Shown here: piece by piece, positions 1-8,841 of the stretch
How positions within the stretch are numbered: the stretch's first letter is position 1
Layout: every line of letters starts with the position of its first letter
Assembly (NCBI GenBank): GCA_964195995.1
Contig: CAXMQS010000094.1
Span: 62,001 to 126,000 of the forward strand
Source: CAXMQS01 sp964195995
Lineage (GTDB): Bacteria > Actinomycetota > Acidimicrobiia > Spongiisociales > JAOTWH01
DNA length: 64,000 nt
Direction: 5' to 3'
Made by a program: the position numbers and the translations under genes
The notes under the pieces: generated by a model
Seen by the model: only the letters and a program-made list of their open reading frames with translations
The model's database searches: none
Told to the model about the DNA's origin: nothing

Positions 1-1733
1 TCAGCCCAGCAGTGAGCGAACGCCGCCCTCGGATTGCGATCAAGCGCCGTCACCATTTCGGTCATAAAGCCGGGTCCGAGTTCGTCATCGGCGTCAAGGG
101 GCACCACGTAGCGGCCCCTGGCCGAAGCGATGCCGGCGTTGCGTGCCGCGGGCAGGCCAAGGTTGTCCTGACGGACAACAGTGACGCGGGGCAACTCGCC
201 GACGGCGTCGATGGCGCTGATGGTGTCGGTCGACTTCGAGCCATCGTCAACGACGATGATCTCCCACGAGTCATGGTTCTGTTCGAACACGCTGGCGACG
301 GCGTCGGTGAGCCACTCGCCTTGCTCGTAGCAAGGAATGACGACGCTGACGTCGGGTTGTCCGACCGGCGGTAACGCCGCCCCCCGCCGGCGGATGCCTT
401 CATGACGACTGAGGCGGGCCCTCCGGGCCTCCTCCTCCGGCCAGCTGGCGGCGCTTCGGAAGCGGTCCTTTGCAGACTGCGGGAGAACGCGGATCGCCAA
501 ACCTGCGACCGGCCGGGGCACGATGCGCAATGCTCGGCGCAGTACAGAGTGCACGGCGGACGGAGGGCGTTGGGAAAGGGCGGCAACGGCTTGGGTTGCC
601 ACGGTGGCCAGCCCCGACTGGCTCTGCGGATGTCGGACGGCGGGCAACTGCGATCGGTAGGCGTCGAGCGGGTCTCGGTATGCAGGGAGCGGGGCAGCTG
701 CCAATGCCGCCAGCTGCTGCGGATCTGATAGCAATTCGTCGACGGTCACCTGCATTCCGAGCGCCGATCCGTCGTAGCGGACCGCCCCCTCATCGAAGTA
801 GTCGCGGAACGCGTCGAGATCCGAGATCACAAGTGGCAGCCCTGCGGCGCGAACCTCGTGAGCGGCCAGGCAGAAGGACTCGAACAGGCTCGGCACCACA
901 ACCAGCCAGGCACCGGCCAACCGAGCGCCCAGTTCGGCCGGCTGGGCCATCGGCTCGAAGCTGACGCGGTCTGAGAACTCACTCGGAATGCGGTCTACAA
1001 CGATGTCGGTGACCGGCCGATTCTCGGCCCAGCTCCAATCGTCTGATCCGATGAAACGAACCTCCAGATCTGGCCGCGACTTCAGAAGCGGGATCATGGC
1101 ATCGACAAAACGCAAGGTTCCCTTCACCTCTGCTCTCTTGCCGTAGACAACGAGCTGCGGTCGGGGTCCGGGGGCGAAGTCGACACGCTCGATGGCGTCG
1201 GTGCGGGCAGGCTCGGCGACGACCAGGCGCCCCCGCTCGACGCCGAAGGACGCGGCGACGTGGTCGACCATTGCGGGGGACGGCACCAGGACGACATCTG
1301 CCATGTCGAACGCTCGGCGCTCCATCTCGAGGACCGTTTCGAACCCGGTCGACGGATGCCCTATGGCGTCGAGAATCGAGCCCATTGGCCCGTGGAAGCG
1401 GACCGCAACGGTCGTGTTCACCAGGCCGTAGCGACCCCTATCGGCGAGGGCGGCAAAGGCCAGCCCATAGAAATCTTGGAACTCGACAAGATCTGCAGAC
1501 TCGGTCGCAACGAGGTCGGCCACTGCCTCAGCCACCGCCAGAGACCGAGCCGCGTGGTCGGCGAACGCTCCGATGACGCGGACATCGGGATCATCGATGT
1601 GGCCGTCGGCAGCAACGACCACACGAACTCGGTTGCCGTCTGCCTCGAGCAAGCCGCGAAGCCTGTCGATCAGGTAGCCGGAGCCGCCAGCCTCAAGCGG
1701 CGGCAGCTCCGTCGTTGCGAAGATGACATTCAC
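1..1733 (-). CDS. GT4-GT2 double-domain glycosyltransferase, 3' end outside window
   Basis: One uninterrupted minus-strand frame runs from a GTG at 1733 off the left edge, about 577 codons. Residues 1 to about 400 look like a GT4-type (GT-B) glycosyltransferase: an N-terminal strand-rich start (NVIFATTELPP), a RFHGP stretch, and the ESF-x5-E donor-site signature in FESFCLAAHEVRAAG. A basic linker follows. From about residue 459 a GT2 (GT-A) domain begins with PDVSVVIPC, then VVDDGS and the DADDE acidic motif. Such proteins use nucleotide sugars to build cell-surface polysaccharide or glycolipid. The GTG start is a choice, because the frame stays open further upstream; AAGG lies about 13 bases before it. 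Acceptor and sugar cannot be told from sequence. Confidence 0.8.
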   Translation of the reverse strand, partial: MNVIFATTELPPLEAGGSGYLIDRLRGLLEADGNRVRVVVAADGHIDDPDVRVIGAFADHAARSLAVAEAVADLVATESADLVEFQDFYGLAFAALADRGRYGLVNTTVAVRFHGPMGSILDAIGHPSTGFETVLEMERRAFDMADVVLVPSPAMVDHVAASFGVERGRLVVAEPARTDAIERVDFAPGPRPQLVVYGKRAEVKGTLRFVDAMIPLLKSRPDLEVRFIGSDDWSWAENRPVTDIVVDRIPSEFSDRVSFEPMAQPAELGARLAGAWLVVVPSLFESFCLAAHEVRAAGLPLVISDLDAFRDYFDEGAVRYDGSALGMQVTVDELLSDPQQLAALAAAPLPAYRDPLDAYRSQLPAVRHPQSQSGLATVATQAVAALSQRPPSAVHSVLRRALRIVPRPVAGLAIRVLPQSAKDRFRSAASWPEEEARRARLSRHEGIRRRGAALPPVGQPDVSVVIPCYEQGEWLTDAVASVFEQNHDSWEIIVVDDGSKSTDTISAIDAVGELPRVTVVRQDNLGLPAARNAGIASARGRYVVPLDADDELGPGFMTEMVTALDRNPRAAFAHCWA

Positions 1734-1825
1734 GAAAGCGGAAGCCTTGCTGTGATTGATGGCGAGGCTAGGCGCACGCTGGCGAATACCTCAGAGTTCC
1801 TCCGACGCCTTACTACCTGTCGACC

Positions 1826-2092
1826 CTATGCGGAGCCGACGTCGCCCTGGGAGCGGAGGCGCTCCAGCGTCAACTGGCGCTTCAGCTCTTCGACCTCCGT
1901 TTGGGTCTCAGCGAGCCGACCCTCCAGCACGCGGGACTTCGCTTCCAGAGATGCCACGCCGGGATGGGCGCTACCTCGCAGCGAGCGTCCGCCCGCCCGA
2001 CGGTGAATAACTCGACCGACCAGATAGCCGATGACGCCTGAGGCGATCAGCAGCAGAACGATCTCAACGATCAGATAGCCGATTCCTCGCAT
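1826..2092 (-). CDS. small membrane-anchored coiled-coil protein
   Basis: An 88-residue protein with one hydrophobic segment at about residues 5-27 (IVEIVLLLIASGVIGYLVG), a basic stretch RVIHRR just after it, then a predicted coiled coil at about 47-80 rich in Glu, Leu and Lys. Its ATG overlaps the stop of the OmpA-domain gene by one base (TGATG) and GGAGG stands just upstream, so the two are translationally coupled. This suggests a joint role at the cell envelope. I do not recognise a named family; function unknown. Confidence 0.7.
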   Translation of the reverse strand: MRGIGYLIVEIVLLLIASGVIGYLVGRVIHRRAGGRSLRGSAHPGVASLEAKSRVLEGRLAETQTEVEELKRQLTLERLRSQGDVGSA

Positions 2093-3420
2093 CAGCCTCC
2101 TCCTTCGATTGGTCCTAGCAAGAATTCGATGCGCCGGTTCTGGGAGCGTCCGACCTCGGTTGAGTTGTCGGCGAGAGGAGAGGTCTCGCCAAAGCCTTGA
2201 GCAGTCAGCCGGTCCGGTGCGATGCCCAAAGCGATGATGAAGTCCCTGGCAGCGTCCGCTCGGCGCTGGCTGAGATCCAGGTTGTAGGCGGCTCTGCCTC
2301 GGGAGTCGGTGTAACCCTCGATGGAGGCGGCAACGGTCGGGTTACGGGCGATGATGCCGGCGGCGATAGTTGCGAGCTGTTCAAGCTGCGGGCTCAACCG
2401 TGCGCTGTCGAAATCGAAGGAGGCGCCGCCGCGGAGTCCTCCGCTGATGACATCGTTCTCGATATTGATCTCCCACTGCGGCACCAACGACAGCGGGGCG
2501 AATATGAAAGGAATGCGAAAGACCGAGAAGGTGGCCTCGGTGCTGTCGTCGATGGCCATCTGGACGTCAACATTCTCCGGGCCGAAGGCTTGTCCGGCCG
2601 CAGCGGCGATCAGGTCTATGGCGGCTTGGTCTGGCATGGCGCCCGCAAGCACCACGGTTCCGTCGCCACCTGCGTTGGCGAAGAACGCCGGTGGCGCCTT
2701 GCCCGTGACCGTCACCTGATTGTCGTATGTGAGCGTCTCACCAAGCGACCGTCTCAACGCCCCCTCGAGCAACGCCCTCTTCTCGTCGCTTCCGGTCGAA
2801 CCGGTGATCACGATCATGTCGCCGGTGATCTCGAAGGCTGCGTTGCCGGCGATGGGGAGCAGCGAAACCGCTTGCGGCAGGCCAGCGAGCCAATCTCCGC
2901 CAGGTGCGGCCGGATCCTCGACCAGCTCATCCGATATCAGCGGTGCGTACACGAGATCGGCAGCCTGCGCGATGCCGGCCATCACCTCACCACTGGGCAG
3001 TGCGCCGGAAAGAGTCAGCTGTCCGTTGACCAGGCTGGCCCGGAAACTGGCCTGGCCGGCGGGAGCCGTAACGGCAGGCGCTTCGGTGGTTGCGGGCGTC
3101 GTTGAGGCAGGTGCCTCCGTCCCGGTTGGCTCGGTCGATGGGATCGATGTCGGAGCGGCAGTATCGCCGTCTTCGCCTTGCCAACGCACTGTGCGAACGC
3201 CGTCGACCCCCAGAGCCAACGCCTCGATCGTGGGATCGGGGTCACCGATGAGCGTCACATCGCGGCCGTCGACCTCAATGCCCACTCCAGAGCCGGCGAG
3301 GGCCGCCCGAGTGCCATCCTCGATGTCGGAATCGATGCTCGATGACGCCCATATGACGCCGCCAACTGCGAGGACGATCCACAGGCCTCCCAGTAGCGCC
3401 AGACGACGCCGTTTTGTCAC
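2092..3420 (-). CDS. OmpA-domain envelope protein with BON-like region (ArfA-like)
   Basis: A 442-residue protein. There is a single N-terminal membrane anchor at about residues 8-26, a BON-like segment at about 35-80 (GIEVDGRDVTLIGD, VDGVRTVRW), a Thr/Ala/Pro-rich linker at about 85-125, further BON-like material, and a C-terminal OmpA peptidoglycan-binding domain from about residue 335 (FDFDSARL, GYTDSRG, LSQRRADAARDFI, SQNRRIEFLL). The order TM-BON-OmpA matches mycobacterial ArfA/OmpATb, an acid-adaptation and envelope protein, but the match is at domain level only. The gene is the first of a two-gene unit with the coiled-coil membrane protein. The start follows GAGGGAGGAACGC. Confidence 0.82.
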   Translation of the reverse strand: MTKRRRLALLGGLWIVLAVGGVIWASSSIDSDIEDGTRAALAGSGVGIEVDGRDVTLIGDPDPTIEALALGVDGVRTVRWQGEDGDTAAPTSIPSTEPTGTEAPASTTPATTEAPAVTAPAGQASFRASLVNGQLTLSGALPSGEVMAGIAQAADLVYAPLISDELVEDPAAPGGDWLAGLPQAVSLLPIAGNAAFEITGDMIVITGSTGSDEKRALLEGALRRSLGETLTYDNQVTVTGKAPPAFFANAGGDGTVVLAGAMPDQAAIDLIAAAAGQAFGPENVDVQMAIDDSTEATFSVFRIPFIFAPLSLVPQWEINIENDVISGGLRGGASFDFDSARLSPQLEQLATIAAGIIARNPTVAASIEGYTDSRGRAAYNLDLSQRRADAARDFIIALGIAPDRLTAQGFGETSPLADNSTEVGRSQNRRIEFLLGPIEGGG

Positions 3421-3472
3421 GCGTTCCTCCCTCCCACACGCAGAGTGGGCACTCCTCCAGCGTAGTTAGCCC

Positions 3473-4720
3473 TCACCTAGTCGGCATCTCCTCCACCGGC
3501 TCGGCTTCGGGTGTATGCCCGGCACCGTGGGCTTCGAACCAGCTGGCAAAGCGATTCGATATGGGCACCGAAGACAGGCCGTGGACGAAGACGCTCAGCA
3601 GCACCGTTGCCGTGACCACGAGGAACATGTCATCGGCCATCGGCAGGTCTGCCTCCTCGAGAATGAAAAGACCGAAGAGGATGGACGCCAGGCCCCTTGG
3701 TCCGAACCAACCGAGGTACAGAACGCTTGGCCGGTGGAACTTGGTCCCCAACAGGGACAGCGCCACGGGGACCATCCGCACGATCGTCAGGCTGACCACG
3801 GCATACGCAAGGATCCGCCAGTCCAGCTCGCCGAGGGCTGGTCCGGCGACCGCCGCTCCGAAGAACAGGAAGGTGAGAAGCGCCAACAGCTGGCCCTCGT
3901 CCTCGGCGAAGTCATAGGCGCCACCGCAGTGTTCGCGGGCCGCGAAGCCGAAAGCGAGGCCGGCAACGAACGCCGCCACGAATCCGTTGCCACCGGCGGC
4001 TTCGGCACCGGCGAATGCGCCGACGCCGATGGCCAGCGTCGCCAGTTGGCGGAAAGCACCGTCAACCCATCCCCGCGTCGCGAACCGATCGAGCAGCCAC
4101 CCACCGCCTCCGCCGACGACGACCCCGATGCCGATGCCGAAACCCACCTGCTTGGCAACGAAGGTTGCCCAGAACGCGGGCGTCTCCAGATCCGTCCCGG
4201 TAGCGGCAAGCGCCAAGAAGAGCGTGATGACGGGAAGCATCAACCCGTCGTTGAGACCGCTCTCGACGTTGAGGCCTTGGCGAATGCGCACAGGCACTCG
4301 CGGGTTGCTGACAACAGCATGCCCGAGAGCAGCATCGGTCGGCGCCAGGATGGCCGCCACCAGCGCGGCCTCCCACAACCCAAAGCCATCGAGGAGTAAC
4401 AGGGCGGCTCCTGTGCCGGCCAGCACCGTCAAAGGAAGGCCGATGCCGAGCAAACGCCCAGGCAGGTCGATCTGGTCGCCAAGGCGCATGACATCTATGC
4501 GGATGGCATCGGTGAACAGCAGGAGCACCAACGTTGCCTCGGCCAGGAGGCGCACGGCGCCCTCGTCCAGCCCGAGCTCGAACACATCGAGACCGGAAGA
4601 ACCGAGAAGTATGCCGGCGGTGACGAACACCATGGGTGCGGTCACCAACGTCGACTCGAGCCGTCGAGAAATCAACGAATAGCCGAGGACAACTCCGGCA
4701 ACGACGAATAGATCGGTCAC
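3473..4720 (-). CDS. Na+/H+ antiporter, CPA1/NhaP type
   Basis: A 415-residue, strongly hydrophobic protein with about 11-12 membrane helices. The helix containing APTDAALG (residues about 126-133) and the ESGLNDG motif with N157-D158 are typical of the CPA1 family of cation:proton antiporters, where the Asn-Asp pair goes with electroneutral exchange. Expected role is exchange of Na+ or K+ for H+ across the plasma membrane for pH and salt balance. The GTG start at 4720 gives an N-terminal helix directly. It has no regulatory C-terminal cytoplasmic domain. Ion specificity is not predictable. Confidence 0.87.
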   Translation of the reverse strand: MTDLFVVAGVVLGYSLISRRLESTLVTAPMVFVTAGILLGSSGLDVFELGLDEGAVRLLAEATLVLLLFTDAIRIDVMRLGDQIDLPGRLLGIGLPLTVLAGTGAALLLLDGFGLWEAALVAAILAPTDAALGHAVVSNPRVPVRIRQGLNVESGLNDGLMLPVITLFLALAATGTDLETPAFWATFVAKQVGFGIGIGVVVGGGGGWLLDRFATRGWVDGAFRQLATLAIGVGAFAGAEAAGGNGFVAAFVAGLAFGFAAREHCGGAYDFAEDEGQLLALLTFLFFGAAVAGPALGELDWRILAYAVVSLTIVRMVPVALSLLGTKFHRPSVLYLGWFGPRGLASILFGLFILEEADLPMADDMFLVVTATVLLSVFVHGLSSVPISNRFASWFEAHGAGHTPEAEPVEEMPTR

Positions 4721-4777
4721 GAGATGAATCTAGGCGGTGGCAGCCGCTAGCTTCAGTGCCCCCTCGCAAGGAGAGCT

Positions 4778-5524
4778 GTGACCCTCACCGACCGCCAGCA
4801 GAAGCAGTGCGACGACAGCCCCTATGACTTCTCCGACCTCAATGCGCTGTTCATCAACTGCACCCTGAAGAAATCGCCCGAACTCTCCCACACCCAGGGC
4901 CTGATGGACATCTCGATGGCCATCATGGCGGCCAACGGCGTCTCGACCGAGCTGATCCGAGCCCTCGACCACGAGATCGCAACCGGAGTCTGGCCCGACA
5001 TGACGGAGCATGGATGGGATGTGGATGAATGGCCTGGTATCTATGCCAAGGTGCAGGAGGCGGACATCCTCGTCTTGGGGTCGCCGATCTGGCTTGGTGA
5101 GAAGTCATCAGTTGTCACCAGGCTCATCGAACGCCTCTATGGCAACTCGTCACAGCTCAATGAACATGGCCAATACGCCTACTACGGCAAGGTCGGTGGC
5201 TGCCTGATAACGGGAAACGAAGATGGCGCAAAGCACTCGGCCATGAACATGCTGTACTCGCTACAGCACCTCGGCTACACCGTTCCTCCGCAGGCCGACG
5301 CCGGGTGGATCGGCGAGGCAGGGCCGGGGCCCTCCTACATGGATCCCGGCTCGGGCGGTCCCGAGAACGACTTCACCAACCGCAACACCACCTTCATGAC
5401 CTGGAACCTGCTGCACATGGCAAGGCTGCTCAAGGACGCAGGCGGCATTCCCGCATACGGCAACCAGCGCTCTGAGTGGGACGCTGGCTGCCGCTTCGAC
5501 TTCCCCAACCCCGAGTATCGCTAG
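4778..5524 (+). CDS. flavodoxin-like / NADPH-dependent FMN reductase family protein
   Basis: A 248-residue protein with a flavodoxin fold: first strand and phosphate-binding loop LNALFINCTLKKSPELS at about residues 22-38, then ILVLGSPIWLGEKSS at about 97-111, which in this family lines the FMN site, and the VGGCLITGNEDG strand at about 145. These proteins use FMN and NAD(P)H to reduce small molecules or carry electrons in the cytosol. The GTG start follows an AAGGAGAG site. The stop codon overlaps that of the next, convergent gene in a shared CTAG. Substrate unknown. Confidence 0.8.
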   Translation: MTLTDRQQKQCDDSPYDFSDLNALFINCTLKKSPELSHTQGLMDISMAIMAANGVSTELIRALDHEIATGVWPDMTEHGWDVDEWPGIYAKVQEADILVLGSPIWLGEKSSVVTRLIERLYGNSSQLNEHGQYAYYGKVGGCLITGNEDGAKHSAMNMLYSLQHLGYTVPPQADAGWIGEAGPGPSYMDPGSGGPENDFTNRNTTFMTWNLLHMARLLKDAGGIPAYGNQRSEWDAGCRFDFPNPEYR

Positions 5525-7641
5525 GCGCTGAAGGACACCCAGCCCAGTTCACGCAGGTCGTCGGTGTCCGAGACCCTGATGCCGCCGTCGGAAATGGTGT
5601 AGAGCTCGTCTCCGATGACCATCGAGCGACGGATCTGGCTGCCGTACTCCCAGTAGTCCTGCGACGACTGGTGCGAGATACGGTCGAGGAGGTGGACCTC
5701 ATTCTCGTGTACATGGACGCCGATGGCACCGTTGAAGTAGGAGTCGCTGCGGCCGTCCCAGGTCCAGGTCTGCACTGGCATCACCGCCAGCTCCGCCGGC
5801 GCCCAGTACAGGAATGCCCGGTGGTCGTACTCGACCTCGGAGTTCCCACCGTCACCGCCGAGCGTCACCTTGTCGATCAGCGACGGGTTGGCGAGGTCGG
5901 AGATGTCGAATAGGGATACCTGGGTGCCGAGGATGCGGCCCTCTGAAGTGGCATCTTGGCCGACGCCGAGAAGCCGATTCTCGCCAACAGGGTGCAGATA
6001 GGCCGAGTAGCCGTTGATCTTCAACTTGCCGAGCAGCTCAGGGCTCTCCGGGTTCGAGAGATCGAGGGCGTACAGCGGATCGACCTGTCGGAAGGTGACG
6101 ACGAAACCGGCGTCGCCGATGAAGCGCACCGAGTAGATCTGCTCACCCTTCCCGAGACCGCCTACCTGGCCAACCGTCTCCATGCTCTCGATGTTGATCA
6201 CGGAAACGAGGCTGTGCTGCTCGGAGCTGAACCCCCAGCGAGCCGCGGCGTCGGTGGAAGCGACTCGCAGATGGCCCTCATGCTCGGAAAGTGCGAACTG
6301 GTTCAGGAGGTACCCGGTGACCGCACCCGAGCCTTCGTAACTGATGTGCTGTGGGTCGGTGGTGTCGAAGCGGTGGATGGTGGTAGCGAAGTCGGCTGCA
6401 ACGCTCTCCCAGTTGCTCTCGAGAAGTGCCGGCTGCACCCAGGGATTGGTGGCGACATAGAGGTTGTCTGAGCTGGCGTACACCGTCTCGCCCTGAGCGA
6501 AGATGGCAGCCGAGCCTGAACCGACCCGGACGCCGTCCTCGGTGTCGAGGGTCAGCACGGCGGTCAAGCCGAGACCGGCCGACTCATCGGGGAGATAGAC
6601 ATCGCCGCACTCGAGCAGCGTGCCTTCGGTCTCACCTTGCACCGCGTCTTCCAACACGAAGTAGGGAAGCCAGTTCTCGATGGTGCTGTCTTCGATTACC
6701 CGACGGTTGGCTTCCTCGGCGACGCGCTCCGCCCTGAGGCCGCTCCCCTTCGGGTAGCCGAACTCGAGACCGGTCGGCTGGGTCCTGACGACGATGCGAA
6801 CCGTTCCATCACTGAGGCGGCTGGTGACGTAGGTGCCGTCGAAGTAGAGGTCGCGAACGACTTCCATGGCGTCCGGATCGGAGACGTCGATCTCCGAGAT
6901 CAGCGTCACGCCGACCTGCGGCACGAAGTAGTCGCCTTCCCACACGTTGGGGGCAGCAGTGACGGTCCTGCTGGGGCGTGAGCCGTTGGAGATCACGAAG
7001 ACGCGATCACCGGCAAGGAACATCTCGTGTCCCCAGCCCCTGCCGAGATTGAAACGCCCGACCAATTGCGGGCCGTCTTCCGTGATATCGATGGCGATGA
7101 GGACCGCCCCCGAGCCGTACCCGTCGTAGTAGCCCTGCTCGTAGAAGATCTCTTCGTTGTTGACGATGGCGAAGATGCGCTCACCGTCGGTCTTGACGAT
7201 GTCGGGCTCGTCGACGCCTCGCTCCTGAACGTTGGTTCCTGAATAGTCGATCCCCTCAACCTGCGAGGACGTACGGAACTCACCGCCGGCCTGCGGCGCC
7301 TCGGTGGCGGGCGTCACGAGCCTGCCCGCAGCGGAGTCCTCTTCGAAGAAGACGCCATCTCGCAGCACCGGGAACGGGTAGTAGCCGTCGTAGCCGTCGT
7401 ACCCGTCGAGCCCCCACGGCCCAACCCGCAGCAGGGCTTCGGCCTTGAAGTGATCGAGGAGCTCCTCGCAGGAGTCAACGGTTGACAGCGCGGCCAGCGC
7501 CGCGAACGACGGCCTTTCGATGTGAGGAATCGAGCCACGGGTGGTGGGTGTCGTGCCGCCCGACAGCGTGGTGGTGGTACCGCCAGTCGTGCAGGCTGCT
7601 GCTACCAGGGCTAGGGCGATGATGAGAGCTGATTTGCGCAT
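5521..7641 (-). CDS. secreted beta-propeller lipoprotein
   Basis: A 706-residue protein with a lipoprotein signal: basic N-terminus, hydrophobic core and lipobox LVAAAC with Cys17. After a Thr/Gly-rich spacer comes a long region of repeated beta-strand blades with DISDLANPSLI, DLSNPESPELLG, DVSDPDAMEVV and DITEDGPQLVG phrases. That is the pattern of the actinobacterial and archaeal secreted beta-propeller domain family (DUF2135-unrelated, Pfam Beta_propel type). A short YDG repeat lies near residues 80-88. Likely surface-anchored; ligand unknown. The upstream 210 bases hold no gene. Its stop shares CTAG with the convergent flavodoxin gene. Confidence 0.82.
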   Translation of the reverse strand: MRKSALIIALALVAAACTTGGTTTTLSGGTTPTTRGSIPHIERPSFAALAALSTVDSCEELLDHFKAEALLRVGPWGLDGYDGYDGYYPFPVLRDGVFFEEDSAAGRLVTPATEAPQAGGEFRTSSQVEGIDYSGTNVQERGVDEPDIVKTDGERIFAIVNNEEIFYEQGYYDGYGSGAVLIAIDITEDGPQLVGRFNLGRGWGHEMFLAGDRVFVISNGSRPSRTVTAAPNVWEGDYFVPQVGVTLISEIDVSDPDAMEVVRDLYFDGTYVTSRLSDGTVRIVVRTQPTGLEFGYPKGSGLRAERVAEEANRRVIEDSTIENWLPYFVLEDAVQGETEGTLLECGDVYLPDESAGLGLTAVLTLDTEDGVRVGSGSAAIFAQGETVYASSDNLYVATNPWVQPALLESNWESVAADFATTIHRFDTTDPQHISYEGSGAVTGYLLNQFALSEHEGHLRVASTDAAARWGFSSEQHSLVSVINIESMETVGQVGGLGKGEQIYSVRFIGDAGFVVTFRQVDPLYALDLSNPESPELLGKLKINGYSAYLHPVGENRLLGVGQDATSEGRILGTQVSLFDISDLANPSLIDKVTLGGDGGNSEVEYDHRAFLYWAPAELAVMPVQTWTWDGRSDSYFNGAIGVHVHENEVHLLDRISHQSSQDYWEYGSQIRRSMVIGDELYTISDGGIRVSDTDDLRELGWVSFSA
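7381..7407 (-). repeat. 9-bp tandem repeat coding (YDG)3 in beta-propeller lipoprotein
   Basis: Three 9-base units (gtagccgtc twice, then gtacccgtc on the plus strand) stand head to tail and encode three YDG tripeptides in the lipoprotein. Copy number could change by slippage without a frameshift. Confidence 0.8.
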
Positions 7642-7821
7642 ATGTCTCCTTGCTTACGGCTCAGACGCCTCCGGATGCCGTCGAAGTTCCCCAGAAGACC
7701 GTCGGGAGCGGCGGCATCAGCGCGCCCCGACCTCTCAGGTGTCGAGCCGACGCCGCCTCATACGCCAATTGCCGGGGGGTCAATCAGGCTGCGCCAACTC
7801 GGTTCCTAGCTCCGCGCAACC

Positions 7822-7842
7822 GGCGCCGGCGTTGTCGGCGCT
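7822..7842 (-). terminator. GC-rich hairpin after the aspartoacylase-like gene
   Basis: GCGCCG at 7823-7828 pairs with CGGCGC at 7836-7841 around a 7-base loop, and a G-U pair extends the stem by one. It lies 10 bases after the stop of the minus-strand gene ending at 7852. There is no T-run, so an intrinsic terminator is only a weak possibility. The remaining sequence 7642-7821 shows nothing else I recognise. Confidence 0.25.
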
Positions 7843-7851
7843 AGGCGTTGG

Positions 7852-8841
7852 CTAACTGGGGCGACGGACGGTCGCCCCCTTCTTGGCGGCGATGTGCACC
7901 AGCGAGTCGCCGCGGCTGATCAGGGGGTTCTGCGTCATGGCGATCACCCAGCCAGCCCACGGGGCTTTGACAACGGTTGGCTTGGAGCCGAAGGCATCGG
8001 AGATGGTCGCCAGCGGCGCCCCGGCTGCCACCGGCTGGCCGAGCTCGACACCGATGTCGGCGATACCGCTCTTGGGCCCCCTCACCCATGTTGAGTTGTG
8101 GATGGTCCGCACCGGGTTAACGGCCTTGGGCGCCCCCCAGTCCCCCATCCTCAGCTTCTGCATGGTGCGCAGCACACCGGCCTCTCCGACATCGCAGGCG
8201 TCGGTATCGAAGCGGAGGACCTGGCCCGACTCATACACCAGCACTCGTTTGCCTCGCTTGATGGCGGCCTCGCGTAGCGAGCCCGACCGCACCTTGGCGT
8301 CGAGCACGAATGGGGCGCCGAAGGTCTTTCCGAGGCTGGCGGTACCGCGATCTGACATGTCGCCGCGGATCTGGGGGATATTGATTCGATGGCCGGATGC
8401 GGTGTGAAGATCGATTCCGAACTCGCAGCGTTCGACGACCTCTCTCATGAAGAGGTTGGCGAGCTGTGCCGCTAGGGAGCCGCGGCGGCTGCCGGGAAAC
8501 GACCTGTTGAGGTCTCGACGATCTGGCAGGTATCGGGACTCATTCACGAATCCGAAGATGTTGACGATAGGCACTGCGATGACGGTGCCAGCGAGATCAC
8601 CGGGAGAGATCCGAGACATCACCCTGCGGACGATGGAAACGCCGTTGATCTCGTCGCCGTGGACGGCACCGCTCAGCCAAATAGTCGGCCCTGGGCGCTT
8701 CCCGTTAACGACTGCAACCGGAAGCGACAGCCAGCCCCCCGTTGGCAGACGGGCCACCTTGAGCTCGAAGCGGGCGCGGTGCCCCGGCATTACCTCTGTG
8801 TCCCCGACCGTAATCGTCGCGGCTGACTTGGTATTAGCCAT
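7852..8841 (-). CDS. succinylglutamate desuccinylase/aspartoacylase family protein
   Basis: A 329-residue zinc hydrolase of the M14-like AstE/AspA family. Zinc and catalytic residues are visible in GAVHGDEINGVS (His, Glu) and DLHTASG (His), and RRDLNRSFPG is the substrate-binding stretch typical of the group. The C-terminal 90 residues form a beta-rich domain. These enzymes cleave N-acyl amino acids or amide-linked glutamate-like groups. I chose the ATG at 8841, which has AGGAG ten bases upstream, over an in-frame ATG at 8886. The chosen start overlaps the ligase stop by 8 bases. The pairing with an ATP-grasp ligase suggests that one enzyme adds and the other removes an amide-linked group. 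Confidence 0.82.
   Translation of the reverse strand: MANTKSAATITVGDTEVMPGHRARFELKVARLPTGGWLSLPVAVVNGKRPGPTIWLSGAVHGDEINGVSIVRRVMSRISPGDLAGTVIAVPIVNIFGFVNESRYLPDRRDLNRSFPGSRRGSLAAQLANLFMREVVERCEFGIDLHTASGHRINIPQIRGDMSDRGTASLGKTFGAPFVLDAKVRSGSLREAAIKRGKRVLVYESGQVLRFDTDACDVGEAGVLRTMQKLRMGDWGAPKAVNPVRTIHNSTWVRGPKSGIADIGVELGQPVAAGAPLATISDAFGSKPTVVKAPWAGWVIAMTQNPLISRGDSLVHIAAKKGATVRRPS

Noticed and set aside
62..586. 174-codon minus-strand open frame
   Set aside because: It is an alternative frame inside the continuous glycosyltransferase gene 1-1733; its sequence is Arg/Ser/Pro-rich without domain motifs.
2197..3105. 302-codon plus-strand open frame
   Set aside because: Antisense to the OmpA-domain gene; no recognisable motif.
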